This document shows positions 13,862 through 20,343 of a stretch of DNA of 26,152 bases, in pieces. Each line of letters starts with the position of its first letter. Position 1 is the first letter of the stretch. The position numbers and the translations under genes are program-made. The notes beneath the pieces are model-generated. The model had not been told where the DNA came from. It ran no database searches and worked only from the letters and a program-made list of their open reading frames with translations. Origin of the DNA: Pyramidobacter sp. (lineage in GTDB: Bacteria > Synergistota > Synergistia > Synergistales > Dethiosulfovibrionaceae); assembly GCA_016286835.1 (NCBI GenBank), contig JAEEUD010000002.1, positions 1-26,152 of the forward strand, in the 5' to 3' direction.

Positions 13862-15461
13862 AATAATACGCCTGCTGTTGGGCGCGCTCGTGCTTCTGGC
13901 CCTGTGCGCACCGTGTTCCGCTCAGCGCTGGCGCTGGTCGGCGAAGGGTATTTCCGGCAGTGCCGAGACGCGTGTTTTCGGCCCTGTGCGCATGGCTGCC
14001 GTCGATGAGATCGCCGAAGGGCTTGGCTATACCGTGCGGCAAGAAAAAAGCGAGCTTGTGGTCGCATCAGGCACAGGATTGCGCTTCGTTCACGGCGCAG
14101 CCCTCGTATGGCTTGGATACAGCGTGATCCCGCTCCCGGCACGGACGCGTGTCGAGCACGGTCATTGGTGGATCGAGACTGATGCGGCGCTGAGGGTTTT
14201 CTCTCAGTTTCTGAAGCGCAACGGCCGTAATCTGAATCTGCAATGGTCAGGAGCGGCCGGACCTAAGCGTGTCGACCCTCCTGAGCCGCCGCGGCCGAAG
14301 ACGCCTCCGCCGGCAAAAGTTGTTCCGCCTCCGCCCGTCGTGAGATCTTCATTGCGTCTTCCGGGACTGAAAAACGTACGCTGGGGCGGAGAAGGCCAGA
14401 ATATTCGCGCCGTGCTCGACCTTGAGGGCAACGAAGAACCGGCCTTTACGGCAGACGGCCGGAAGGTCACCGTGCAACTGTCACCGCTTGAACCATCCCT
14501 TTCCGCACGTCTCCCTGTTTCGCGCGAGGACGTATTGCTGGAAATTGCCGGCGGGAATCCGGCGCGATTGAATTTCCTCCATCCGGGACGCAGTGCGAAG
14601 GCGTTCGTTCTGCACGAACCGCACCGCCTTGTCATCGACTTCAAGCGCGATGGCGCGTCACTTTCCGAAGTACCGCCGCCTGCCATCAGACCTCCGGAGC
14701 GCGAAAGACCGCCGGCTCCTCAGCCCGACAGGAAGGTCCTTCCGGATAAAAAACAACATCCAAATCGTCCTGCTACGGTCAAGTCGAAAAAACTCGTCGT
14801 CATCGACCCTGGGCATGGTGGTAAGGACCCGGGCGCGATCGGGCACGGCTATCAGGAAAAAAAGATCGCTTTGGAGATCGCCACGCGGATTGCGGAAAGG
14901 TTGCGTGAGCTGGGTGTCAACGTGCGTATGACCCGTACGGGCGACACCTACCCGTCGCTGAAAGATCGCACGGCTATGGCCAACCGCCTGAAAGCCGACG
15001 TGTTCATCAGCATTCATCTGAACGCGCTTCCCAAGGGACGTCATTCCAACGGCGTGGAAATCTATATCATGGCGCTTCCCACCGACAAGGATGCAATGGC
15101 GCTGGCGAAGATCGAAAACGCTGAGATTGCCGAAGGGGGCGCGAAGACGCGCAAGAAGTCCGACAGGCGTACGGAGATGCTTCTGGAGATCCTTGGCAAC
15201 ATGCAGCAGAATCAGAAGATCTCAGAAAGCACAGAGTTGGCCGAAGACCTGTTCAAAGCCGGGCAAGAAGCCCGCCTAGACATGAAGCGCGTCGCTCAGG
15301 CACCGTTCTGGGTGCTGCGAGGTGCGGCGATGCCCGCTGTGCTGATCGAGACGGGATTCATTACCGAGTTGGCTGAAGTGCGCCGCTTGGCACAGCCGGA
15401 GTATCAGCAGAAAATGGCCGAGGCGTTCGCTTCGGGAATCGTCAGTTTTATCAACCGCTGA
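13842..15461 (+). CDS. AMIN-domain N-acetylmuramoyl-L-alanine amidase
   Basis: Secreted peptidoglycan amidase of 539 residues that cleaves the MurNAc-L-Ala bond. Order of parts: signal peptide (about 1-27); a domain resembling a copper-amine-oxidase N-terminal-like module (about 35-125); a proline-rich linker (145-166); an AMIN domain (about 170-270); a second Pro/charged linker (277-312); and an Amidase_3 domain (about 316-539). Zinc and catalytic residues are present: His325 in DPGHGG, Glu339 in GYQEK, His392 in SIHLNA and Glu503 in IETGFI. The start is uncertain because no ATG or GTG lies in frame near the signal peptide. TTG 13842, with GGTGG and GGAAG just upstream, is my choice and overlaps pmbA by 20 bases; TTG 13803 is an alternative. 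Confidence 0.88.
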   Translation: MRWLERRIIRLLLGALVLLALCAPCSAQRWRWSAKGISGSAETRVFGPVRMAAVDEIAEGLGYTVRQEKSELVVASGTGLRFVHGAALVWLGYSVIPLPARTRVEHGHWWIETDAALRVFSQFLKRNGRNLNLQWSGAAGPKRVDPPEPPRPKTPPPAKVVPPPPVVRSSLRLPGLKNVRWGGEGQNIRAVLDLEGNEEPAFTADGRKVTVQLSPLEPSLSARLPVSREDVLLEIAGGNPARLNFLHPGRSAKAFVLHEPHRLVIDFKRDGASLSEVPPPAIRPPERERPPAPQPDRKVLPDKKQHPNRPATVKSKKLVVIDPGHGGKDPGAIGHGYQEKKIALEIATRIAERLRELGVNVRMTRTGDTYPSLKDRTAMANRLKADVFISIHLNALPKGRHSNGVEIYIMALPTDKDAMALAKIENAEIAEGGAKTRKKSDRRTEMLLEILGNMQQNQKISESTELAEDLFKAGQEARLDMKRVAQAPFWVLRGAAMPAVLIETGFITELAEVRRLAQPEYQQKMAEAFASGIVSFINR

Positions 15462-15487
15462 GGTTGTGCGAAAAGGAGTGATGAAGT

Positions 15488-16144
15488 GTGAGCGATGAAA
15501 TTTCGCGCCGTCCGCAGAGTACCTACGGCGAGCGCAGCCGCGGTTCTACCGGCCGCCGTTCACCGAAGATCGTGCGTGCACTTGTGTTTTTGAGCTTTGT
15601 CGCGATGTTTATGGCGGGCGGATATTACAGCGCTGATCTTTTCTTGAAGCTGCTTGACCGCAAAAACGTCGTTAAGCAGCAAAATGTCGTCTCGAACGCC
15701 GAAGACCTGCAAAAACTGCTTGCTGCCGGTCAGACGGATGAGCTGGTCGCTTCGCGCCGCGAGCTGGCCGTGTATCCGCTCGGTGAGGAAGGGATGCTTC
15801 GTGCAAGCCTCAAGGTGTTGTCCGACATTCAGGAGGACGAGATCATGCTGGCGCTGCGCACGGTATTTGCCGAAACTTCGGAGCGCTGGGCCAACCAGAT
15901 CGTGCCGAAGCACGTTTATCGAGACGGAGTGAACGCCTATATCGATTTGCCTGCCAGTTTCACCGAAGGACTGGCGAAATTGCCGGAGCAGCGGGCGCTG
16001 CTGATGCTGACAGGGATCGTCCGTACGGTTGTGGAGAACTTTCCGCCCGTCAAGCAGGTGTATTTCCTCATCAATGGCCGCTGGGTGACGAACGTGGGGA
16101 AGATACGCCTGTCCGAGCCCTGGGGCTTTAAAACCGAAGCATAA
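15488..16144 (+). CDS. GerMN-domain membrane-anchored protein
   Basis: Protein of 218 residues with a basic cytoplasmic N terminus rich in Arg and Ser (1-27), one membrane segment (about 29-52) and a GerMN domain (about 95-215). The domain shows NAYIDLPASF, LTGIVRTVVENFPPVKQVYFLINGR and similar blocks of the GerM family. GerM in Bacillus is a sporulation and germination protein; here the domain probably has a general wall-associated role, since no other sporulation gene is visible. The order amidase, GerMN, rph, rdgB resembles the Bacillus gerM-rph neighbourhood. It starts at GTG 15488 with AAGGAG at 15473-15478; ATG 15481 is out of frame and yields only five residues. Confidence 0.82.
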   Translation: MSDEISRRPQSTYGERSRGSTGRRSPKIVRALVFLSFVAMFMAGGYYSADLFLKLLDRKNVVKQQNVVSNAEDLQKLLAAGQTDELVASRRELAVYPLGEEGMLRASLKVLSDIQEDEIMLALRTVFAETSERWANQIVPKHVYRDGVNAYIDLPASFTEGLAKLPEQRALLMLTGIVRTVVENFPPVKQVYFLINGRWVTNVGKIRLSEPWGFKTEA

Positions 16145-16149
16145 ACTGA

Positions 16150-16188
16150 GAAAAACGGGAACGTGAAAGCCTTGCGTTCCCGTTTTTC
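16150..16188 (+). terminator. Intrinsic terminator after the GerMN gene
   Basis: GAAAAACGGGAACG (16150-16163) is perfectly complementary to CGTTCCCGTTTTTC (16175-16188), with an 11-base loop and a T-rich 3' arm. It lies five bases after the stop and ends the PHP-to-GerMN transcript. The A tract on the 5' arm would also let it work on the opposite strand. Confidence 0.88.
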
Positions 16189-16211
16189 GTATAGCGCCGC
16201 AGAGCACAGGG

Positions 16212-16220
16212 TGGTATACT
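16212..16220 (+). promoter_or_regulatory. Extended -10 promoter for rph-rdgB
   Basis: TGGTATACT provides TG, one base, and the -10 TATACT at 16215-16220. There is no clear -35. It is 24 bases downstream of the preceding terminator and about 65 bases before the rph start. Confidence 0.5.
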
Positions 16221-16284
16221 ATCCGGGCAAACGAAAAAACGGCTGCGCGGTATTATTCATGCGCGGCCTGTGGAGGCTGGAAGG

Positions 16285-17031
16285 ATGATAAGCTCTTTAC
16301 GTGAGCGGGCTGACGCACTTCGCCCCGTGACTATGGAACGAAACTGTGCAATCTATGCGGAAGGCTCGTGTCTGATCTCGTGCGGGCTGACCAAAGTGCT
16401 CTGTACGGCGTCGGTGGAGGAGAAGACACCGCCGTTTTTGCGAGGAACAGGCAAGGGCTGGGTGACGGCGGAGTATTCCCTTCTGCCTCGATCGACAGCG
16501 ACGCGCGTACCGCGCGATTCTGTCAAGGGCAAGATCAACGGCCGCAGTCAGGAGATTCAGCGCTTGATCGGACGTTCGCTGAGAGCCGCTGTTGATCTTG
16601 ATATGCTTGGCGAACGTCAGATTACCCTCGATTGCGACGTGCTCCAGGCTGATGGAGGCACGCGTACCGCGTCGATCACCGGGGCTTATGTCGCGCTTGT
16701 TGACGCGCTGCGCTGGCTGCGCGGACAGGGGGTTTTTGATGCTCTCCCGATCAAATCCCAGATTGCGGCTGTCAGCGCCGGCAAGGTCGACGGGAGTTTG
16801 ATTCTAGATCTGTGCTATGAGGAAGACAGCAGCGCAGAAGTGGACTTCAACGTCGTCATGAATAATAAAGGCGAATTTGTCGAAGTGCAGGGCACGGGCG
16901 AAGGCGGTGTCTTTTCGCGGGACGAGATGAACGGGATGCTCGATCTGGCTGCGTCCGGCATTGCCGGGTTGATGGAGTTGCAGCGGAAAACGCTGCTTTG
17001 GGACGATGGGGAGGTTGCGGTACGATGCTGA
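16285..17031 (+). CDS. rph: Ribonuclease PH
   Basis: Phosphate-dependent 3'-5' exoribonuclease of 248 residues that trims the 3' ends of tRNA precursors and structured RNA. Family blocks are complete: RERADALRPVTMERN, GWVTAEYSLLPRSTATR, GRSQEIQRLIGRSLRAAVDL, ITLDCDVLQADGGTRTASI, LDLCYEEDSSAEVDFNVVM and GEFVEVQGTGEGGVFSRDEM. The length is typical. ATG 16285 is chosen because GGAGG at 16272-16276 is eight bases upstream; GTG 16270 would add MEAGR ahead of it. CCA is encoded in the tRNA gene of this window, compatible with processing by this enzyme. The rdgB start overlaps its 3' end. Confidence 0.95.
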   Translation: MISSLRERADALRPVTMERNCAIYAEGSCLISCGLTKVLCTASVEEKTPPFLRGTGKGWVTAEYSLLPRSTATRVPRDSVKGKINGRSQEIQRLIGRSLRAAVDLDMLGERQITLDCDVLQADGGTRTASITGAYVALVDALRWLRGQGVFDALPIKSQIAAVSAGKVDGSLILDLCYEEDSSAEVDFNVVMNNKGEFVEVQGTGEGGVFSRDEMNGMLDLAASGIAGLMELQRKTLLWDDGEVAVRC

Positions 17032-17654
17032 TGCTGGACGGAGTTTCGCTGGAACAGATCGTAATCGCCAGCGGCAATCGACATAAATATGAGGAGTTTA
17101 AGGGCTTACTCGCACCGCTTGGCATCGAATTGCTTTTTGGGGGTGATTACGAGCATCCGATCGAAATCGAAGAGACGGGAACGACTTTTGTCGAAAACGC
17201 TTCGCTCAAGGCGGTGGCCTGGGCGAAATACTCCGGATTGCCCGCTATCAGTGACGACAGCGGTATCGAAGTGCGCGCGCTGGGCTGGCAGCCGGGCATT
17301 TATTCTTCGCGTATCGGCGGGGAGGACGACGAGGCCTGCCGCCAGTGGCTGATTCGCAATATGGCCGATAAGACAGACCGTTTCGCGCGCTACGCTGCCG
17401 CGCTGGTTCTTGCATTTCCCGACGGTACTGTGCGCTGGCATACGCTGGCGTATTGCAACGGCAGCGTCATTCAGGAAAAACGGGGCGAAAACGGCTTCGG
17501 GTACGATCCTCTTTTTATTCCCGAAGGGTACGAACAGACTTTCGGTGAACTGCCTGCATCGGTCAAGTCTCGGCTGTCGCACCGTGCTAAGGCTTCTGAG
17601 GCGTTCATCGCCATGCTGCGTGGTCTGAAAGGTGCCCAGGCGCAAAATATATAA
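17025..17654 (+). CDS. rdgB: XTP/dITP pyrophosphatase (RdgB/HAM1 family)
   Basis: Cytoplasmic enzyme of 209 residues that hydrolyses non-canonical purine triphosphates (XTP, ITP, dITP) to monophosphates, keeping them out of nucleic acids. Motifs seen are ASGNRHKYEEF at the N terminus, EETGTTFVENASLKA, AISDDSGIEV with the catalytic Asp pair, PGIYSSRIGG, EKRGENGFGYDPLF and the C-terminal SHRAKASEAF. ATG 17025 overlaps the rph stop; GGGGAGG at 17008-17014 lies ten bases upstream. ATG 17031 is a possible shorter start. The rph-rdgB pairing is common in bacteria and supports both calls. Together with maf, this window encodes two nucleotide-pool sanitising enzymes. Confidence 0.94.
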   Translation: MLMLDGVSLEQIVIASGNRHKYEEFKGLLAPLGIELLFGGDYEHPIEIEETGTTFVENASLKAVAWAKYSGLPAISDDSGIEVRALGWQPGIYSSRIGGEDDEACRQWLIRNMADKTDRFARYAAALVLAFPDGTVRWHTLAYCNGSVIQEKRGENGFGYDPLFIPEGYEQTFGELPASVKSRLSHRAKASEAFIAMLRGLKGAQAQNI

Positions 17655-17696
17655 TTCGTTTTGCGGGGCAAAAGAGTACCGCAACCCGTTAAAGTG

Positions 17697-17705
17697 TGGT
17701 AAAAT
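17697..17705 (+). promoter_or_regulatory. Extended -10 promoter for secG
   Basis: TGGTAAAAT gives TG, one base and the -10 TAAAAT (17700-17705), preceded by another GTG. The -35 region is not recognisable. It lies in the 114-base gap between rdgB and secG and leaves a leader of about 55 bases. No terminator was seen after rdgB, so readthrough may add to it. Confidence 0.5.
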
Positions 17706-17768
17706 CTTTCGGAATTCATCGACACAGATGAAAAGACAGCAGTCATATTTTTCGGAGGTGCGCTCCAT

Positions 17769-17990
17769 ATGAGAACATTTCTTTCGATCTTTCAGATCCT
17801 TCTTTCTATCGTCCTGATGGCGGCGGTTATGCTTCAGCCGCGTAAGCAAGGCCGCGGCGGCATTTTCGGCGGCGCGACGATGGCAGATCCAACGGCGAAT
17901 CAGTGGTCGCGTTTCACTGGCCTTTCCAAGCTCACCGTCGTCCTCTGCGCTCTGTTCATGGTCAACTCCCTGGTCCTTCTGATTCTTTAA
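17769..17990 (+). CDS. secG: Preprotein translocase subunit SecG
   Basis: Small inner-membrane protein of 73 residues. Two hydrophobic segments (about 4-22 and 52-72) flank a glycine-rich cytoplasmic loop, QGRGGIFGGA, which is the hallmark of SecG, the accessory subunit of the SecYEG channel. The loop is followed by a short polar stretch ending in the second segment, as in the family. GGAGGTG at 17755-17761 is well placed before ATG 17769. It is followed after 22 bases by the nicotinate phosphoribosyltransferase gene, probably in the same transcript. Confidence 0.88.
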   Translation: MRTFLSIFQILLSIVLMAAVMLQPRKQGRGGIFGGATMADPTANQWSRFTGLSKLTVVLCALFMVNSLVLLIL

Positions 17991-18012
17991 GAAGAAAAGA
18001 GGCCTTAACGCG

Positions 18013-19050
18013 ATGACAACCGCAAACATCGAAACACTCAAGGATGTCGCGTCGGTAGAAGTTTCGCCTGACCGTCTGCCTAGTGCTACGCACGAGGAGA
18101 TCCTCAACGGCCTGACGACGGATATTTATTTCATTCGCACGCGTGATCTTCTCAGCCACATGAACCTTCTTGATACTCCGGTGGTCGCGGAGGTCTTCGC
18201 TCGTAAAAACGGTATCTTTGCCGGGCTTGATGAAGTGAAAATGCTGCTGAAGGGCAAGAACGTCGTCATCGACGCGCTGCCCGAAGGCACTCCGTTTAAG
18301 CCTAAAGATACGCTCATGCGCCTGACAGGTCCTTACGGGGCGTTCGGCATGTATGAGACAACTTTGCTGGGGATGCTTGCTGCTTCCACCGGGTGGGCTA
18401 CTGCCGCCCGCGAATGCGTCGATGCGGCGCAGGGGAAGCCTGTACTGTGCTTTGGTGCGCGTCACGTACACCCCGCCATCGCCCCCGTCATGGAACGGAT
18501 CGCCGTCAAGGTCGGCGGCTGTGCCGGTGCAAGTTGCATCCTCGGTGCCAAACTGCTCGGTCTCAATCCTTCAGGCACCATTCCTCACGCCGCTATCCTC
18601 ATGGCCGGCGACACGCTCAAGCTGGCGAAGGTCTACGATGAGTTTACGCCGGCTGGCGAAACGCGAGTCGTGCTCATCGACACGTTCAAGGATGAGAGCG
18701 AAGAGGCGATCCGTGTGGCAGAGGCTCTTGGCGACCATCTTGGTGCCGTGCGCCTCGACACGCCCAGCGAGCGCGGTGGCGTGACAGCAGAGCTGATTCG
18801 AGAAGTCCGCTATCGTCTTGACATGGCCGGATTCCGGCATGTCAAGATCGTCGCCACCGGCGGCTTGACGCCCGAGCGAATTCGCGTCCTTGCTGAAGCC
18901 GGTGCTGATACATTTGGCGTCGGCAGCTACATTTGTCACGGACAGAAGATTGACATGACGCTCGATCTGAAGGTCGTGAACGGCCGTCCTGTTGCAAAAC
19001 GAGGAAGATTGCCCGGACCACTGGACAATCCCCTGCTTGTTAGAGTATAA
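18013..19050 (+). CDS. Nicotinate phosphoribosyltransferase, short form
   Basis: Cytoplasmic enzyme of 345 residues that joins nicotinate and PRPP to nicotinate mononucleotide in NAD salvage. It matches the short NAPRT branch found in archaea and some bacteria: THEEILNGLTTDIYFIRT at the N terminus, GPYGAFGMYETTLLGMLA, CFGARHVHPAIAP, GAKLLGLNPSGTIPHA, VLIDTFKDE and ATGGLTPERIRVLAEAGADTFGVGSYI, which form the type II phosphoribosyltransferase barrel. A quinolinate phosphoribosyltransferase (NadC) shares the fold but differs in these signatures. GAGG at 18000-18003 is the ribosome site. The last codons overlap the promoter of rplM. Confidence 0.85.
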   Translation: MTTANIETLKDVASVEVSPDRLPSATHEEILNGLTTDIYFIRTRDLLSHMNLLDTPVVAEVFARKNGIFAGLDEVKMLLKGKNVVIDALPEGTPFKPKDTLMRLTGPYGAFGMYETTLLGMLAASTGWATAARECVDAAQGKPVLCFGARHVHPAIAPVMERIAVKVGGCAGASCILGAKLLGLNPSGTIPHAAILMAGDTLKLAKVYDEFTPAGETRVVLIDTFKDESEEAIRVAEALGDHLGAVRLDTPSERGGVTAELIREVRYRLDMAGFRHVKIVATGGLTPERIRVLAEAGADTFGVGSYICHGQKIDMTLDLKVVNGRPVAKRGRLPGPLDNPLLVRV

Positions 19051-19051
19051 T
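19022..19051 (+). promoter_or_regulatory. Promoter of rplM-rpsI inside the end of the NAPRT gene
   Basis: TGGACA at 19022-19027 (five of six -35 bases) and a perfect TATAAT at 19046-19051 are separated by 18 bases. The -10 overlaps the TAA stop codon of the preceding gene. Initiation would be near 19058, giving a leader of about 170 bases. Confidence 0.65.
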
Positions 19052-19057
19052 ACTTTC

Positions 19058-19227
19058 TTGTGAGTAACGCGGTTTGTTCTTTTCGCGCTGCGGCAGAGTC
19101 GTCACACACTTCCCTACGCCCGCTCGCGAGTGGTACGGCTGCGCTTACACCATGGATGAAGGTTCCCCAGAATCCGTTCATCCGCCAGATATGCCTCATC
19201 TAAATATTTAAAGGAGTGTTTTTCCGA
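19058..19227 (+). other. Long untranslated leader of rplM-rpsI, possible r-protein regulatory RNA
   Basis: About 170 bases between the predicted start of transcription and the rplM start contain no convincing ORF. Stem candidates are GGATGAA paired with TTCATCC (about 19153-19182) and a short CCGCT/AGTGG stem around 19120-19133. Length and position match what is known for autogenously regulated L13 leaders in Firmicutes, but I cannot confirm homology to that RNA family. Confidence 0.35.
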
Positions 19228-19662
19228 ATGATCGGTTCCAAATCATTCATGGCTCGTAAAGAAACCGTTCAGCGTAGCTGGTTTCTGATCGACGCGGAAG
19301 GCGTCCCCGCCGGCCGTCTTGCTTCCCGCGTGGCTCTGATCCTGATGGGCAAGAACAAACCCACGTATACGCCTCACGTCGACACGGGTGACTTTGTCAT
19401 CATCATCAACGCTGACAAGGTCGGTCTCACCGGCAACAAGCTGGAGACCTCCAAGGTCCAGTCTTACAGCGGTTATCCGGGCGGATTCAAGGAAATGACC
19501 TACAAGGAAGCGATGAAGCGCAGTTCCGTTCGCCTTCTTGAGCGCATCATTCGCGGCATGCTACCCAAGCACAACCGTCTCAACTTCGGCCGCAAGCTGA
19601 AAGTCTACGCTGGCGCCACTCATCCGCACGCGGCTCAGAAGCCCGTGACGATCACTCTGTAA
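19228..19662 (+). CDS. rplM: 50S ribosomal protein L13
   Basis: Large-subunit ribosomal protein of 144 residues. The N terminus SKSFMARKETVQRSWFLIDA follows the family pattern, then GRLASRVALILMGKNKPTYTPHVDTGD, VGLTGNKLETSKVQSYSGYPGG and RMLPKHNRLNFGRKLKVYAG-type blocks, reading here as GMLPKHNRLNFGRKLKVYAG. ATG 19228 is chosen because it aligns with the family N terminus. AAGGAG at 19211-19216 is a little far (11 bases), and GTG 19216 is too close to it. It forms the usual rplM-rpsI pair, with 21 bases between the genes. Confidence 0.97.
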   Translation: MIGSKSFMARKETVQRSWFLIDAEGVPAGRLASRVALILMGKNKPTYTPHVDTGDFVIIINADKVGLTGNKLETSKVQSYSGYPGGFKEMTYKEAMKRSSVRLLERIIRGMLPKHNRLNFGRKLKVYAGATHPHAAQKPVTITL

Positions 19663-19683
19663 GGCGAAGGAGGATAATCCAAC

Positions 19684-20076
19684 ATGGCTACTTCTTACTA
19701 CTGGGGAACCGGCCGCCGCAAGAATGCGGTCGCTCGTGTGCACCTTGCTGCCGGCGAGGGCAAATTCCTGATCAATGGCCGTGAACCGGCTGAGTATCTG
19801 CCTCGCCACAACTGGCTGACAAACGCTCATGCTCCTCTTGTCGTGACCGGTCTTGAAGGTAAAGTGGACGTTTTCGTCAACGCTCAGGGCGGCGGACTGA
19901 CCGGCCAGAGCGGTGCTATTTCGCTCGGCATTGCCCGTGCGTTGCTGAAGCTCAATCCCGATCTTCGGCCCGTTCTTAAGAAGGCTGGCCTTCTGACGCG
20001 CGATCCTCGTATGGTCGAGCGCAAGAAGTTCGGTCAGAAGGGCGCTCGCGCGAAGTTCCAGTTCAGCAAGCGTTAA
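19684..20076 (+). CDS. rpsI: 30S ribosomal protein S9
   Basis: Small-subunit ribosomal protein of 130 residues. It has the typical start YYWGTGRRKNAVARVHLAAG, a central GGGLTGQSGAISLGIARAL, DPRMVERKKFGQKGARAKFQ, and the highly conserved C terminus ending in FSKR, whose last arginine contacts the P-site tRNA. The length is normal. AAGGAGG just upstream (about 19667-19673) supports the start. It ends the rplM operon, with a clear terminator 28 bases after the stop. Confidence 0.97.
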   Translation: MATSYYWGTGRRKNAVARVHLAAGEGKFLINGREPAEYLPRHNWLTNAHAPLVVTGLEGKVDVFVNAQGGGLTGQSGAISLGIARALLKLNPDLRPVLKKAGLLTRDPRMVERKKFGQKGARAKFQFSKR

Positions 20077-20104
20077 ATTTCTTCCTTTCCAAATACTGCG
20101 AAGC

Positions 20105-20140
20105 AAAGAGCAGTTCGGTTTATGGCCGGACTGCTCTTTT
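20105..20140 (+). terminator. Intrinsic terminator of rplM-rpsI
   Basis: AAAGAGCAGTTCGG (20105-20118) pairs with CCGGACTGCTCTTT (20126-20139) through 14 positions with one G-T wobble and a 7-base loop. The 3' arm ends in TTTT. Confidence 0.88.
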
Positions 20141-20203
20141 GTATGTGATTCACGCGGAATAATACTCCGTATCAAGCGAAAAGATTGTACTGGAAACTGC
20201 GAT

Positions 20204-20242
20204 TTTTGCGTGATTTTGTCAGCTTTTGCGTTGTCTTTTGCG
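20204..20242 (+). repeat. Phased TTTTG repeats upstream of wecG
   Basis: TTTTGCG or TTTTGTC occurs at 20204-20210, 20214-20220, 20224-20230 and 20236-20242, at steps of 10, 10 and 12 bases, so roughly once per helical turn. The last copies overlap the -35 and spacer of the wecG promoter. They could be operator half-sites or an upstream curved or UP-like element. Confidence 0.5.
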
Positions 20243-20259
20243 AATTCATCTGATAAAAT
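20231..20259 (+). promoter_or_regulatory. Promoter of the wecG-like gene and downstream rlmH-ybaB-recR
   Basis: TTGTCT at 20231-20236 (four of six -35 bases) and TAAAAT at 20254-20259 lie 17 bases apart, with TG at 20251-20252 giving an extended -10. Its position excludes the in-frame start at 20263, which would be only four bases from the -10, and supports ATG 20344. Confidence 0.6.
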
Positions 20260-20343
20260 GCAATGGATCGTTCTCGGAGCGGCCGTCATGTCATGCACCG
20301 CTCTGTCAAAAATACATTTCTTGAATCATTCAGGAGGCCTCTG

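Noticed and set aside
17106..18107. 333-codon open frame on the minus strand across rdgB, secG and the NAPRT start
   Set aside because: Crosses a promoter and three supported plus-strand genes; composition is typical of antisense translation.
20141..20203. Small RNA or ORF between the rpsI terminator and the wecG promoter
   Set aside because: I found no ORF, terminator or stable hairpin beyond a CGGA/TCCG pair; nothing supports a gene.
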